Origin: Capronia americana
Lineage: Eukaryota > Ascomycota > Eurotiomycetes > Chaetothyriales > Herpotrichiellaceae
Assembly: GCA_016110215.1 (NCBI GenBank)
Contig: JADWQD010000007.1
Coordinates: 1,240,001 to 1,304,000, forward strand
Reading direction: 5' to 3'
Length of the DNA stretch: 64,000 nt
Numbering within the stretch: position 1 is the stretch's first letter; each line of letters starts with the position of its first letter. The position numbers and the translations under genes were made by a program. Shown one piece after another: positions 41,935-52,537 of the stretch. The notes under the pieces were generated by a model. It made no database searches. It had not been told where the DNA came from and was given only the letters and a program-made list of their open reading frames with translations.

Positions 41935-44503
41935 ATGGAGCACGCCATCCTTCCACCAGGTCAGAAACACATTCAAATCAGCTACAACGTCAGGGAGAAA
42001 GGGTACTATGACCATAAAGGCTTCACAGAGTATCCCGCCAGGCAAGGCTACAGCCAGCAAGACCTCTCAGGCGAAAATGGGTTTGGCGGCCGCAATGCCG
42101 AAGACGTCAAGCAGTTCTTCCAGACATGGCTGTTTTTCGGGCTCATCATTGAGTTCTTTGCCGCGTTTGGAATGGATGTTACTACTGAGCAATTCTTGGT
42201 TCCGAGAGCAGGCGGCGAACAGAACAGGACGGTCGACACGAGCAGTCTGCCGGAGTTGCTCGTGAAATTGAAGAAGTCTTGGGCGAAACCGAAGCATCAG
42301 CCAACTGCAATGACTGTCAGCCAGATGTTGACTCTCTCCCAGGATACCCTGGACCGCTTCTGCACTTATGTCCCCAAATCGTCAACCGCCATAGACACGT
42401 CCCGAGCGTCGTGGCCGGTGTCGGACAGAGTGTCCATGTCGATCATGGCAATTTGCAGCACGCTCCGAAGGGCCGCTGCAGACGTCTTGGACATGGTGGT
42501 CACTCTGCACGTCGACAAAGGAACAGCGACCTCGTCACTGCTGCGTAGCCGGCTCGAGCAGAAATGGTGCAAGTACGACGTGGCCGTGACGATGGACAAC
42601 TTCGAGGTGGATGGACATTACTACCTGGCAGCCGCGCCAGGCCAATCCCCAGAATACCTGGCCGCGCACCGCAACTGCACAGAGGATGGTTGTGTGTTCG
42701 TCATGGACGAGAAAGGGTACCTCACCCGGCATGCTCCCGAGTTTCATAGACCGGGATGCGAAGAGCATATTGGATGGGGCGGCCAACTGGGACCCGAGAG
42801 AACAATGCACAACTGGATTGAGGCGGTGTGTCAGATCATCGATCGGGATGCCACGCCGCACAGTCTCTGGGTCGCCCAATACCGCAAGACATGGTCTGTT
42901 GAATATCACACGACGGGAAAGAGGAAGCCCCCCTATGTGGCCATCTCACACATGTAAGTGTCTGCCCCTATCAAGGCGGGAGTGCCGCTTGTTATTCCTG
43001 CAATGCCTAACGCGCTCTCCGTCACGCTGCAGCTGGTCAGACGGCCTCGGAAACCCGGTCGAGAACTCGCTGCCTGAATGCCAGCTGGAACGGATCCAGG
43101 GCATGGTCGACAAGATCGACTATCCAGGCCGCAAGCGTGAGAAAATGGTCGGCTTCTGGATGGACACTCTGTGCGTCCCCGTGCAAGACCAACTGAAAGC
43201 GTACCGCAAGAAGTCGATTGCCAACATGCGGCACATCTACCAGCATGCTGCTGCTGTGCTGGTGCTGGACCCGTGGCTTCAGCAAATCCCCTCTACATCG
43301 ACGACGCCCGAGATTCTCGCACGTCTTTGCCAGTCTGCTTGGCTTCGTCGGCTGTGGACTCATCAGGAGGGATTCCTGGCCAAAAACGTCTACCATCAGT
43401 TCCAAGATAAAGCCCTGTCTATGAAAGATGTTGAGACGCAGAGGGAGCAATACGAGCAAGAATTAAAGGCGAAAGGGATCTACTCGAGGTTCCTGATCGA
43501 CGCGCAGATCCAGGCCATTGAGCCATATTCGATGCTCAAGATGTGCATCGAGTATCAAGATGACGGGGACGGGGTCAAGACTTTACCGGAAGACGCATTC
43601 GAAGCTCTCGTCGGGTCCGTGGAGCTCCGTCGCACGACTCGTGCCGTGGACGAAACTCTTTGTTTGTCCAGCATCCTCAGCCCCTTGGGCTTCGACGTCA
43701 ACACTTATCTGGACATCGATGGCGAAAACGTGGCAGAACGTCGCATGGTTCAATTTTACCGAGACATCCAACGGTTCGATCCAAGGGTCGTCTTCAACAC
43801 ATACCCGAGGTTGAGTATCGACGGATTCAAGTGGGCGCCGTTGTCATTGATCGGACACCGATCCGATGAGCTCATGCGCAGAGGTGAGCACAACGAAGGA
43901 GAGGAGGTGGATGTCGCAGACGAGTTCGCGCAGTTGAAGCAGATTGATGGTAGATGGGGTCTCCCGGTGAAGTATCCTGGATTCATGTTTCGATTCACCG
44001 GTGCAACGGGTGGGCGAACCTTCGCCATCACCCACGGCTTGTTGTCTACCGACGATACAGTCGGCAACCTCTTGAACAGCTACCTGCCTCCTACACCCGC
44101 CAAACTGTTGGGGAAGGCGGCCAGCAAGACAGTGTCTCGGTTTGGTGGCGTGTTGCCGTCGAAGGTGCTGCCCTATCTTCCTGGGAGAAACGCCGCGACA
44201 ACAGCGACCAGCGAGTACCTTCTGGTAAGGCTCTCGCATGGCGACAGTCCATGGCACACTGATCCACATGAATCCTACGGCCTGATCATGGCACGCTCCC
44301 TGAAGCAAACGGTTGCCGGCAGCCATGCCATTGCCGTGCTCGGCTCAGTGGTCAAAGGGGCTTCTGCTGCTGGTGAGCAATACCTCCGTCTGAGCCATAT
44401 CTGCCATGCGACCGTGCAGAAGCGGAGTGGTAGTCCTCCCAGTGATGTTGAGAGTGTGACACCGAATGAGCTTGGTGACGAGACGGAGTGGTTTGTGGTG
44501 TAA
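41935..44503 (+). CDS. HET-domain protein
   Basis: Two exons (41935-42953, 43033-44503), 829 aa. The splice rebuilds YVAISHIWSDGLGNP (residues about 335-349), the hallmark start of the heterokaryon incompatibility (HET) domain, which in allorecognition proteins triggers cell death. It continues with REKMVGFWMDTLCVPVQD and IANMRHIYQHAAAVLVLDPW. The first 330 residues are an unusual N-terminal region with a Cys/His-rich stretch (NCTEDGCVF, HRPGCEEHIGW) that may bind metal. The C-terminal 300 residues have no named domain. HET proteins are expanded and variable in Pezizomycotina; whether this one acts in vegetative incompatibility is not shown by the sequence. Confidence 0.9.
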
Positions 44504-45060
44504 GAGCTGTCAATGAGACGGTGTCGATATCATGTTGAGTAGTTTTCAAGATGTGTGAAATGCAAGAAGTCACTTATCTGTCTTCAGCTCTCCTGACGCA
44601 ATGCTCCTCTACCCGGTGTACATCCTCTATGCTATGATGTGCATATGTCCTTGGTGGCATGTGAAGGTCACCCACGCTTCGTCCACCAGCTAAGCCTAGG
44701 CGGGAACAGGAGTGGGATAGGGGTCCAGATGGGGGCGGCTGGGTCGCTGGGCGCCTTCGCTTACCCCCCGCTAGGCAGGGGCTTCGTTCGCGCAGATGAT
44801 GGAATCGCTTCACGTTGAGAAAAATGGTGCCATGGTGCAATGTCTTTTTGCCTCGTTCCATTTGTTAGTTTTCAGAATAACGTTGCCGGCGGACACACAC
44901 ACCGACTGACAAGCCCTTTGTGTCCTTCCTATCACCATCGGCCGCCTGACCCACCGCAGGCACTGCACCGCACGCACCCACGGCGCCACGTATCGCTGAG
45001 AGTGACCAGTGACCGCATCTGGTGATAGCTGCTTTAACGATCCTTTCAAATACCGCATGC
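44504..45060. other. Intergenic region
   Basis: 557 bp between tandem genes. The frame of the transporter is open from 45022, but only from a non-ATG codon; the first in-frame ATG is 45061. No other feature seen. Confidence 0.4.
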
Positions 45061-46722
45061 ATGACACCGTCGGATCGTAGCAGCGACTCGTCCGGAGGAG
45101 ATCTGATATACACGCCTCCTGGGACCGACTCGCCTCTCCCTCCACCTCCCTTTTCTCGAGCCTCTGTGCGTCCTGCGAGCCCCTTACGTCTGACCTCGTT
45201 ACCACAGCCCATCAAGGAGGAGTTTCGGGCAGACCGCCAGTACGGCAAAGGGGTGCACTTTGGGCCCGATGCCGAACCCCAGGAAGACGACGACGACAAC
45301 GAAAACGACGACAAAGACTCTACAGACATGGCAGGACCGGCAAGCATGCACCGGCCCACGGGCCCCGAGTCGCATGAACCGTTGTTAAGAGAAGACAAAC
45401 AATCATCGAGAGGCAGGCCCGCGAGTCCCCAGGAGGCCGGCTCAGCAAGACTGGCGCTCTCGCGGAGGAGCACTTTCCGCTCGCGGTCGCCGTCGTACAC
45501 GCACTCGGAAGACGTGGTGCGGCGGAAATATATGTACGCGTCCTTCTTCCTCGTGCTGTCGCTGGTCTCGTTCGTCGTCCAGACCGAGACGGCCGTCTAC
45601 ATCCAACACGACCTGGGCTGGAACAAGGCATACTGCATGATGTACCTGACGCACGGCTCGTGGATCTTCCTGTGGCCCATCCAGCTCGTCTTCCTGCGCA
45701 TCCAGAAACGCAAGCTCTCCTGGCCGGCGTTCTGGCGCCGGCACGTCTACCTGGTCCGCAGCACGGCGCAGATGGTCCGCTCGCAGGAGCTGCATCAACA
45801 CCTGTCCAAGTCCCAGGCCATGACCTCGCCGTGGCCGTACATGATCAAGACCACGGCCTTCATCACCACCTTTCTCACCATGGCCGGCGGATCGTGGTAC
45901 GTCGCCGTCGACCTCACCTCCCCGTCCGACTTGACGGCCATCTACAACTGCTCCGCCTTCTTCGCCTACGTCTTCAGCATCATGCTCTTGAACGACAAAC
46001 TCCGCTTCGACAAGGCCCTGTCGGTGGCCCTAGCCATCATCGGCGTCCTGGTCGTCGCGTACGGCGACAAGGATGACGGCACGTCCGGCCCCGGGAAGTC
46101 AAACCCCGGCGCGGAAAAGGGCTTCGGCACTAAATTGATAGGAAACATCGTCATCGGGATCGGGTCCGTGGCATACGGATTCTACGAGGTGTTGTACAAG
46201 AAATACGCCTGTCCGCCGGAAGGGACCAGTCCCGGCCGAGGCATGATCTTCGCCAACTCCTTCGGCAGCATGGTCGGCCTGTTCACGCTGACAGTGCTAT
46301 GGATCCCGCTTCCGATTCTGCACTGGACGGGCCTCGAGACGTTCGAGATCCCGACCGGCCAGGCCGCGTGGCTGCTCTCCATCAGCACGCTTTCCAACGC
46401 CGTCTTCTCCGGCAGTTTCCTCGTCCTCATGTCTCTCACGTCCCCGGTCCTGTCATCCGTCGCCGCTCTGCTGACCATCTTCCTCGTCGGAATCACCGAC
46501 TGGATCGTCACGGGCAAGCCGTTGAGTGCCGCGGCGGTGGCCGGGTGTGGACTCATCATCGTCGCCTTTCTCATGTTGAGTTGGGCCACGTATCGGGAGA
46601 TGAAGCTGGAAGAAGCAAAGAGGGAGGACGAGGAGGATAAAGTCTTTGACGAGGATGAAGACGAAATGCTGCGCGATGATGGAGCGGACGGTATTCTAAG
46701 CTCCCGGAGGAGAAATAGTTGA
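45061..46722 (+). CDS. DMT-superfamily transporter (SLC35F-like)
   Basis: Intronless, 553 aa. The N-terminal 150 residues are acidic and disordered (QEDDDDNENDDKDSTD), then about ten membrane helices (YASFFLVLSLVSFVVQTETA to AGCGLIIVAFLMLSW), then a charged acidic C-terminal tail. The pair YNCSAFFAYVFSIMLLNDKL and LSVALAIIGVLVVAYG match the EamA-type halves seen in the vacuolar Thi74/YML018C and SLC35F families. The substrate cannot be told; roles in solute or vitamin transport across the vacuole or Golgi membrane are known for relatives. The start at 45061 (MTPSDRSSDS) is chosen as the first ATG in frame. Confidence 0.88.
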   Translation: MTPSDRSSDSSGGDLIYTPPGTDSPLPPPPFSRASVRPASPLRLTSLPQPIKEEFRADRQYGKGVHFGPDAEPQEDDDDNENDDKDSTDMAGPASMHRPTGPESHEPLLREDKQSSRGRPASPQEAGSARLALSRRSTFRSRSPSYTHSEDVVRRKYMYASFFLVLSLVSFVVQTETAVYIQHDLGWNKAYCMMYLTHGSWIFLWPIQLVFLRIQKRKLSWPAFWRRHVYLVRSTAQMVRSQELHQHLSKSQAMTSPWPYMIKTTAFITTFLTMAGGSWYVAVDLTSPSDLTAIYNCSAFFAYVFSIMLLNDKLRFDKALSVALAIIGVLVVAYGDKDDGTSGPGKSNPGAEKGFGTKLIGNIVIGIGSVAYGFYEVLYKKYACPPEGTSPGRGMIFANSFGSMVGLFTLTVLWIPLPILHWTGLETFEIPTGQAAWLLSISTLSNAVFSGSFLVLMSLTSPVLSSVAALLTIFLVGITDWIVTGKPLSAAAVAGCGLIIVAFLMLSWATYREMKLEEAKREDEEDKVFDEDEDEMLRDDGADGILSSRRRNS

Positions 46723-47462
46723 TCGATATGGAGTTGGTAGATGGATGACTGATGAGGCCGACCGGTCGGCCGGCGTTGGCGGTTATACATGGTTGGTATG
46801 CATCCTCTGCCTCGCGCTGGTTGTCGGCGGCGGCATTGGTGTTGGCGGTCTTACATGTTTTTTGATATGCATCATCAGCTTTGAGATCTCCGATTTAAGG
46901 CGAGAGGCAACCCAAGGCCCGATCCGCCTGGCATCGCTCTCAGAGATACAGATTAGATACAACAAATACGTCCACGTCCACGATGCGCCGCGAGTGCGTG
47001 ACGTGACGTGGCATTGCACTTAAGGTAAAGACGAGGTAAATTACCACCGAGCGCATTTCGACGCTCGGTTACTAGGTAACTTACGCCGCACCCGCCGCTT
47101 TTATAGGTACCTTTCACTTACTTTTAACGTTACCTTTTAACTTACCTATAATTCGCCTAGAGCCTACCTGTTCTCTATTTAATAATAACTTCTACTCCTT
47201 CGCTAAACTAGGCTACCGCTCCTAATCAACATCACCGTACGCTCGATATTGATATTAGCATGCGCCAACCTCCCGCACAGAATAGTCTACGCTCTGCATG
47301 AGCGTGCGCTGGTCCTTTACTACGAAGAAGATGGTGGGCTGCCACTGTGCGTAATTCTTGAATTGTGCACAGTCGCGTGACGGTACGTTGGCAATAGGCA
47401 TCGAGCATTGAAGGAGATATACCATGACAGGTGAGGTAGCGTCAGTATGATGAGTCTATACT
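46723..47462. other. Intergenic region with AT-rich element
   Basis: 740 bp between convergent genes. 46723-47020 is ordinary; 47020-47230 is distinctly AT-rich (see the repeat entry). No gene. Confidence 0.45.
47020..47230. repeat. AT-rich, GTAA/TTAC-rich relic with hairpin
   Basis: Composition drops to AT-rich with repeated GGTAA and TTACC words on both strands. An 8-bp hairpin ACCGAGCG/CGCTCGGT pairs 47046-47053 with 47062-47069. CpG-poor, TpA-rich sequence in a GC-balanced genome suggests a RIP-mutated transposon relic or MITE; identity unknown. Confidence 0.45.
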
Positions 47463-48386
47463 CTACAAACTGACGACCTCATCGGCTTTCCGCTTTTTTC
47501 CCCTGTACTCGGGATCCCTCCCCTTCCCCCCCCGTCCCTCCCCCTTCTCTCCACCCTGAGTATCTCCACCCTTGCTGTCTTGCGTCGTGACGGCACTCTC
47601 CTCCTCCTCCTCCTCATCGCTCCCCATCGCATCCATAGTCTCTTGATACAAGACCCCGCCAGCCTCCCTGAATTTCCTCTCGCCTTCTCTGTAGAACGTC
47701 TCCATACTCCAAGTCGCAGCCCGCCACACGTCAATCTCGCCACCGTACATCTGCACTATCTCCTCCAACCTCTGATTGCCAATGCTCAGGTTGGCCCATG
47801 CGCTCCGAAACCTACTGCACGGCATGCGCCCGTAGATGACGCAGTGCTCCAGCGCCTCGTGCGCGACGGCCTCGACGAGGCCATCGTCGACGTCGTCCAG
47901 GTCGTCGTAGTCGTCGCGCGTGTCTTGCAGCAGTGGCCAGAGCTCGTCGCGGAAAGAGGTTTCCCCCATCAACGTGGACTCGTTGTTCTCGGTGAGAATC
48001 AGGGTGCGATCTGCCACGCCGGCGCGGTCGACGTAGAGCCGCTCCGGGTGCTCGTTGCGGCGCTGATACAGAACCTCGATACCACCGTCGCGGTCGGATT
48101 CCCAGGGAACGAAGTGCGGTTTGATCCAGTATAGTTCTCCCGCATCTCTAGATTCGGCGTCATTCAGCAGCGCTGTATGCAGGGCTTGTTCCTCGTCCGG
48201 TGTAAGATGGCACAGAAGTGCGACATCGACTAGCTCGTCGGGAACCGGCCCTCCTTCGCTACCTTGCTCGCCTCGGAGAATTGGCTCAGATGCTGGAGTA
48301 TACGTCTCTTGCGAATTCGAGTCGTGTGGAGTGACACGACTTTCGGTCTGAGAGTCGACCGTCGGTGTGGGCTGTTGAGAAGACAT
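47463..48386 (-). CDS. Acidic hypothetical protein, 307 aa
   Basis: Intronless frame from the ATG at 48386 (MSSQQPTPTVDSQ). After a disordered start, residues about 60-250 read as a folded helical domain (LLCHLTPDEEQALHTALLND, then FRDELWPLLQDTRDD and a YDDLDDVDDGL acidic loop, AHEALEHCVIYGR). The tail is acidic then basic (EEEEEE, then RGKKRKADEV), with a possible nuclear signal. No known domain is recognised, and no signal peptide. Codon use and the long clean frame favour a real gene. Confidence 0.6.
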   Translation of the reverse strand: MSSQQPTPTVDSQTESRVTPHDSNSQETYTPASEPILRGEQGSEGGPVPDELVDVALLCHLTPDEEQALHTALLNDAESRDAGELYWIKPHFVPWESDRDGGIEVLYQRRNEHPERLYVDRAGVADRTLILTENNESTLMGETSFRDELWPLLQDTRDDYDDLDDVDDGLVEAVAHEALEHCVIYGRMPCSRFRSAWANLSIGNQRLEEIVQMYGGEIDVWRAATWSMETFYREGERKFREAGGVLYQETMDAMGSDEEEEEESAVTTQDSKGGDTQGGEKGEGRGGKGRDPEYRGKKRKADEVVSL

Positions 48387-49449
48387 GAGATGTTGGAAAC
48401 CGGATTACAGATATACAACGAGTTCTTCAGGATGCCAGTGACCAGACATACGTATTTATTAGATATACTCGGTGCCTTAGAAGGCGCTGTAGCGGCAGAC
48501 TTAAAAGGGCCGTTATTAATGGTCCATACTCACTCTAGTGGTGTCGCACTATTCGTATCGGGCCGCTAGACCCCTTGACCCCCACGAGCGGTGAGACACA
48601 GCCTCGACGGGTGATGGCTTACCTGGCTCACCCAAGCCGGGGGGAAGCACAGGGCGGCATCACCCTTCTGACCAAAGAGGGGTGAGCTGGGTGTCGAATA
48701 CAACGTCTTGGCATGGCATGGCACATATAGACCAGAGACTATGCAATCCTCCGGTATTGGTATACCAATACCACAAGTGATGAAACGGTTCGCTTGTGCT
48801 TGAAGCTACGACTATATATCATCGAGTCGACCCTAGCACATATGTGAGGCAAAGGTGGACGTGATTCGTGCAGTCGATTTGTGTCGTTACAGACCCACGG
48901 GCCTCAATCCACCAATGCTGCCGCTGCATTTGCTAAAGCCAGGCGTGCTGTGCCGTGTCGTGGCCATGGGGGTCGGTTAAGTGATTCTCTGGCTACACAT
49001 TACTGCATTAGGGAATGTTGCGGTGAGAAAGAGAAGAGAAAGATCGCGGGTCCCACCAGTTCCAGCTGGGCGGACTGATGGATGGTGTGTCGAGCGAGGG
49101 CATCGTTGTCTTGGTACATACCGTCATCAAGGTGCCGAAACGGGGAAAGCAGAGTTGAGAGGCGTTGGCTAGTTTGGGTGATCACAGGGCACCTGGGAGT
49201 ATGGTGTGGAAATGCTGTCTATGCTGGAAAGCCATCGTTGTCCGGATAGACTATCTTGCTCAGGATACGTTATGTCCCTCAGACTTGAAGGCTTCATTAG
49301 AAGAGATGTCGTTGACTTAGTATCGATAGGGACGAGTGGAGTTTTTCCCTGACGGTACCTCTGCACAGGACCTTCGCCTTCAATCGGGATCAAGTCGTGA
49401 AGGCTTGCAGACGTGTAGCATCCGGCGAGCATGTACAAAAGCCTGTGTC
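48387..49449. other. Gene-free region
   Basis: 1.1 kb between the acidic protein and a pseudogene. 49169-49438 has a short minus-strand open stretch with no recognisable protein. A GC-rich stretch near 48570-48700 has no RNA-gene character that I can support. Confidence 0.4.
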
Positions 49450-50592
49450 AACCGCTTGCTAAGAGTTGCAGACGAGCAGAAATAGCATTGTCGACGCCAA
49501 GGTGAGCACCCTAGAAGACTCTGGCCCACGGCTTGGATCACGCTCCTGGCCATAGCTCTGATTTGAGACTCGTCAACTTCAACGATGTTCGGTGGCTCTG
49601 CCAGGGAAGCCTCGTGAATAATTCCGCGGATTACTTGCAGGAGCCTTTTCTCGGCCCTGCAAGGTCCTTCAACTCCAGAACAGCCTACCCCAATGGCGAG
49701 ATTAGTCCTTGATCAAGATTATAGTCGGCATTGCGGCGAATATAAGCAAGTCGCAACAACGCAGTTGCGATGAGCCCAAGCGGTCCTTGGATCACAGTGG
49801 ATCGACGACGGTGTCACGAGTGAGTTCCCAAGATCCTGCCAGGCACGGAGAGCATTTTCGAAGGCTTTGGTGGTCTGTGGGAGCAATGATCCCGGCCATT
49901 ATTGCCGCGTCAGACAGATTTCCTGGAGAGTGTCATGGATGAGTATATAGTTAGCAACAGCAGAGAGGCTTGCATCCCTCGAGGTTTCTTCGCCGTGGGA
50001 AGATATGCGAAGAACCTCCTGGAAGCCCTGGTCGACCTAATGACGGCTTCGAGGAAAACGAGTGGACTTCATTGTTTCAGATAGGGTGAATGCTCGGCGC
50101 TGCATATTCACGACGGTGCTGTCAAAGAGCACAATGGGAAGGATCTCCTGCATCGAAAAGTCAGGATCCCAGCAGAGATCTGTGTCATCCGCGGTCTCCC
50201 CTATCGACTTGCAGGTGCCGGTCTGTTGCGTCGCGGTCACATGCTGTATTGAGAGTTCTTGTGTAGCTGAGTGTGACAACTAGAGGTGGCGCGATGGCAG
50301 ATCTCTGGCACATGTTATGCACAGGCAGAGGACATACAGGTGACAGGCTCACTGTCGAGTAAACCTCCGTCCATAATCGCAGACGGACAGACTCTCACGC
50401 GTATTTGTCAGCCGTCAGTAGACTCGACTTGCATCCAATACCGACCATACGCCTCCGCTCGTGCCGTCGTAGGTGTTCTGGTCGATTGAACTTCATCCCA
50501 CAGTGCCGCAGGGTGCAAGCGCCCCTTGGGCCTGCCTGGTTGCATAATGAATGTCTTACGGGGATACCAGTTCTGGAGGGGAGGGATTTCAT
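49450..50592 (-). pseudogene. Decayed C2H2 / fungal_trans transcription factor
   Basis: On the minus strand, pieces of a zinc-finger regulator appear in different frames. From 50592 onward, CTLRHCGMKFNRPEHLRRHE is a C2H2 finger; at about 50370 VCDYGRRFTRQ is a second one that lacks a Cys and runs into a stop. Further on come CWDPDFSMQEILPIVLFDST (about 50115-50160), SAVANYILIHDTLQEI (about 49930), AFENALRAWQ (about 49850), then in another frame SWELTRDTVVDPL, then in a third GPLGLIATALLRLAYIRR (about 49760), and RLLQVIRGIIHEASLAEPPN (about 49600). This order equals intact fungal C2H2 plus fungal-specific regulators. At least two frame changes without splice signals and several stops show decay. 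Sequencing error is possible but would need many errors. Confidence 0.75.
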
Positions 50593-51081
50593 TGCAGCAG
50601 GCGTAAAGACTTCACTTTGAACCCGATGACCTATTCTCAGCAGCTTGTTGACATTCATCTTGTGTTGGACTGCGCGGTGACTACAAGCTCGAAGAATCCG
50701 ACGACATGATGACATAAGCGGATCTCATCTGGAGGCACCACGTGACTGCATCGCCTCCTTATCCGTGCCTGCTGTGCATTTACCGAGGCACGGGCTTCGG
50801 CCATCAACAATCACTCATCTGCGCGAGAGAGTTCGGTCCTGAGCTGCCTACTGTACATTTTTGACTTGTAGATGGACTCGCGACTTGATCCTTGTTGGTT
50901 TTACTCCTGTGCTGCGGCGTTACTATAGACAAAATAGACGTTTGCGCGATTTCAGAACGGCATAGCCAAGGTGCTCAGGTTGTCGGATATTTGACGAAAC
51001 ACATAAACCAACAGCTTTCCTTACGCCAAGTGAAACGAAACCAGAAGAACGGTGGTGATCTTTCACACCTGTACGGCTGTT
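50593..51081. other. Intergenic region
   Basis: 489 bp between the pseudogene and the thioesterase. No gene or regulatory motif that I can support. Confidence 0.4.
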
Positions 51082-51618
51082 ATGGAGATCCATCCGGATT
51101 TCAACATTCCATGGTGCAAAACTCTTCTTGCATCGAACATATCAGACCTCGAAGTTCCCAAGCGGCGTCTAGCTGATCCTGGTGATCGGGTTTCCAACAG
51201 CATGTTCCAGCAAACTCTTTACACACCATTCGCCATCCGTGCCCAGATCAATTTCAGGCGACCGGCACTGGAATCCGACTCCATTACCTCCTGGGAATTC
51301 TGCTACCTCTTGTCCCTCGGCTCTGGGATTGACGGCATGTCAGGTCGAGCACACGGCGGGTTTAATGCCCTAATATTGGACCAGATAACAGGCTCAACAG
51401 CCTCGGTGATATCAGGCAGTTTTGCGCCGGCGACGGCAACGATGACGGTGGACTATAAGGCGCCCATCAATACGCCGGGTGTCGTGCTCTGTCGCTGTTG
51501 GGCGGTGGAAAAACAGGGAAGAAAGACGTGGTTGAAGGCGAGGATTGAGGACGGAGAGGGGAAACTGCTTGCGAGTGCAAAGGCGTTGTTCATTGATCCA
51601 AAGCCGGCGAAGATATAG
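51082..51618 (+). CDS. Hotdog-fold acyl-CoA thioesterase family protein
   Basis: Single exon, 178 aa from the ATG at 51082 (MEIHPDFNIPWCK). The core motif GIDGMSGRAHGGFNALILDQ (residues 82-101) is the HGG...D pattern of the 4HBT/PaaI thioesterase family, which hydrolyses acyl- or aryl-CoA thioesters with a conserved acid on the hotdog helix. A beta-strand set follows (ATATMTVDYKAPINTPG, VLCRCWAVEKQGRKTWLKA). The first 70 residues are a longer-than-usual lid region. No targeting signal is evident; the C-terminus KPAKI is not a peroxisome signal. The substrate is unknown. An upstream non-ATG start would add only 10 residues. Confidence 0.85.
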   Translation: MEIHPDFNIPWCKTLLASNISDLEVPKRRLADPGDRVSNSMFQQTLYTPFAIRAQINFRRPALESDSITSWEFCYLLSLGSGIDGMSGRAHGGFNALILDQITGSTASVISGSFAPATATMTVDYKAPINTPGVVLCRCWAVEKQGRKTWLKARIEDGEGKLLASAKALFIDPKPAKI

Positions 51619-52537
51619 AATAACTCGCCGGCGAAGGTCAAAGATTGCATCTTCCTTGGATCGTTCCGCCTATGGTGAATTCTCCAGAGCCAACTATCCA
51701 GCATAGCTGAAGTGTCTTCATTTACCGCAGCCCGGCCAAAGGTATAAGCAGATGGGAACGGGGGGTGTGCACACCTCCTCAACAGCGCTTGTGATCGGTT
51801 CAACCCTTCAGGTAGGGGTTTTCTCACTCTGGAGGCATCAAGAAGAGGCTTGTCATCTGCGCTTCGGCTTCTGTCAGGAACCGTTCCAGTCCCGAATAGG
51901 AACAGTACCCAGCTCTGACAATGGAGCCCTCGTCCACATCATGCCAGCACGATGATCCGCTCCTGGGTTCCTTCTAGAGTTTCGAGGCCGAGGCCACAGA
52001 TTTCTCACCATGTTCGCGTGCTTGAGCTCTACAGGAACAGATCCTGGATGATCACCTGTACTGGGTATGTCTGTGTAGTTTGAAACGCGATCACTCCAGC
52101 GGAGAGAATCCAGATCCGTTTCCGAAGCATTCGTTGGTGTCCACTGAATGCTAGGCTCTACCGTGGCAACTTGCCCCGCTGTCAACTGCTTCCTTAGAGA
52201 TCATCCGACCTCCTAAACAGAGGATCCGCAAAGCTGTTAATAGGAAATAGAGAGACTCGACTTGCCAGATCTTCAAAATACTGCAAAGGTTGCAGGAGAT
52301 GGGACGGTGCTAATGAGACTGCTCGCTTGGCGCAGTCTCACCCAGCGATTACATAAACAGCTCTTGGCAATTTGGTGGGCTGTGGACGTGCGGTTTGGCC
52401 GACCTTGACTTCGTTGCGCATGCAGGGAGTGCCTCTCTGAAGTGACAATTACCATTGCTGTCACATCAGCTCCCCATTTACTTGGAATCTAGCTCTTCTA
52501 CAATCCCTTGGACACTAGAAGACACCAGATCAGCACG
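51619..52537. other. Gene-free region
   Basis: About 0.9 kb. A minus-strand open stretch at 51874-52185 has some protein-like character (DLDSLRWSDRVSNYTDIPST) but no known motif and no clear splice partners, so it is not called. Confidence 0.4.

Noticed and set aside
51874..52185. Minus-strand 103-codon stretch upstream of ARP2
   Set aside because: No motif, no ATG-supported extension and no splice partner; insufficient evidence for a gene.
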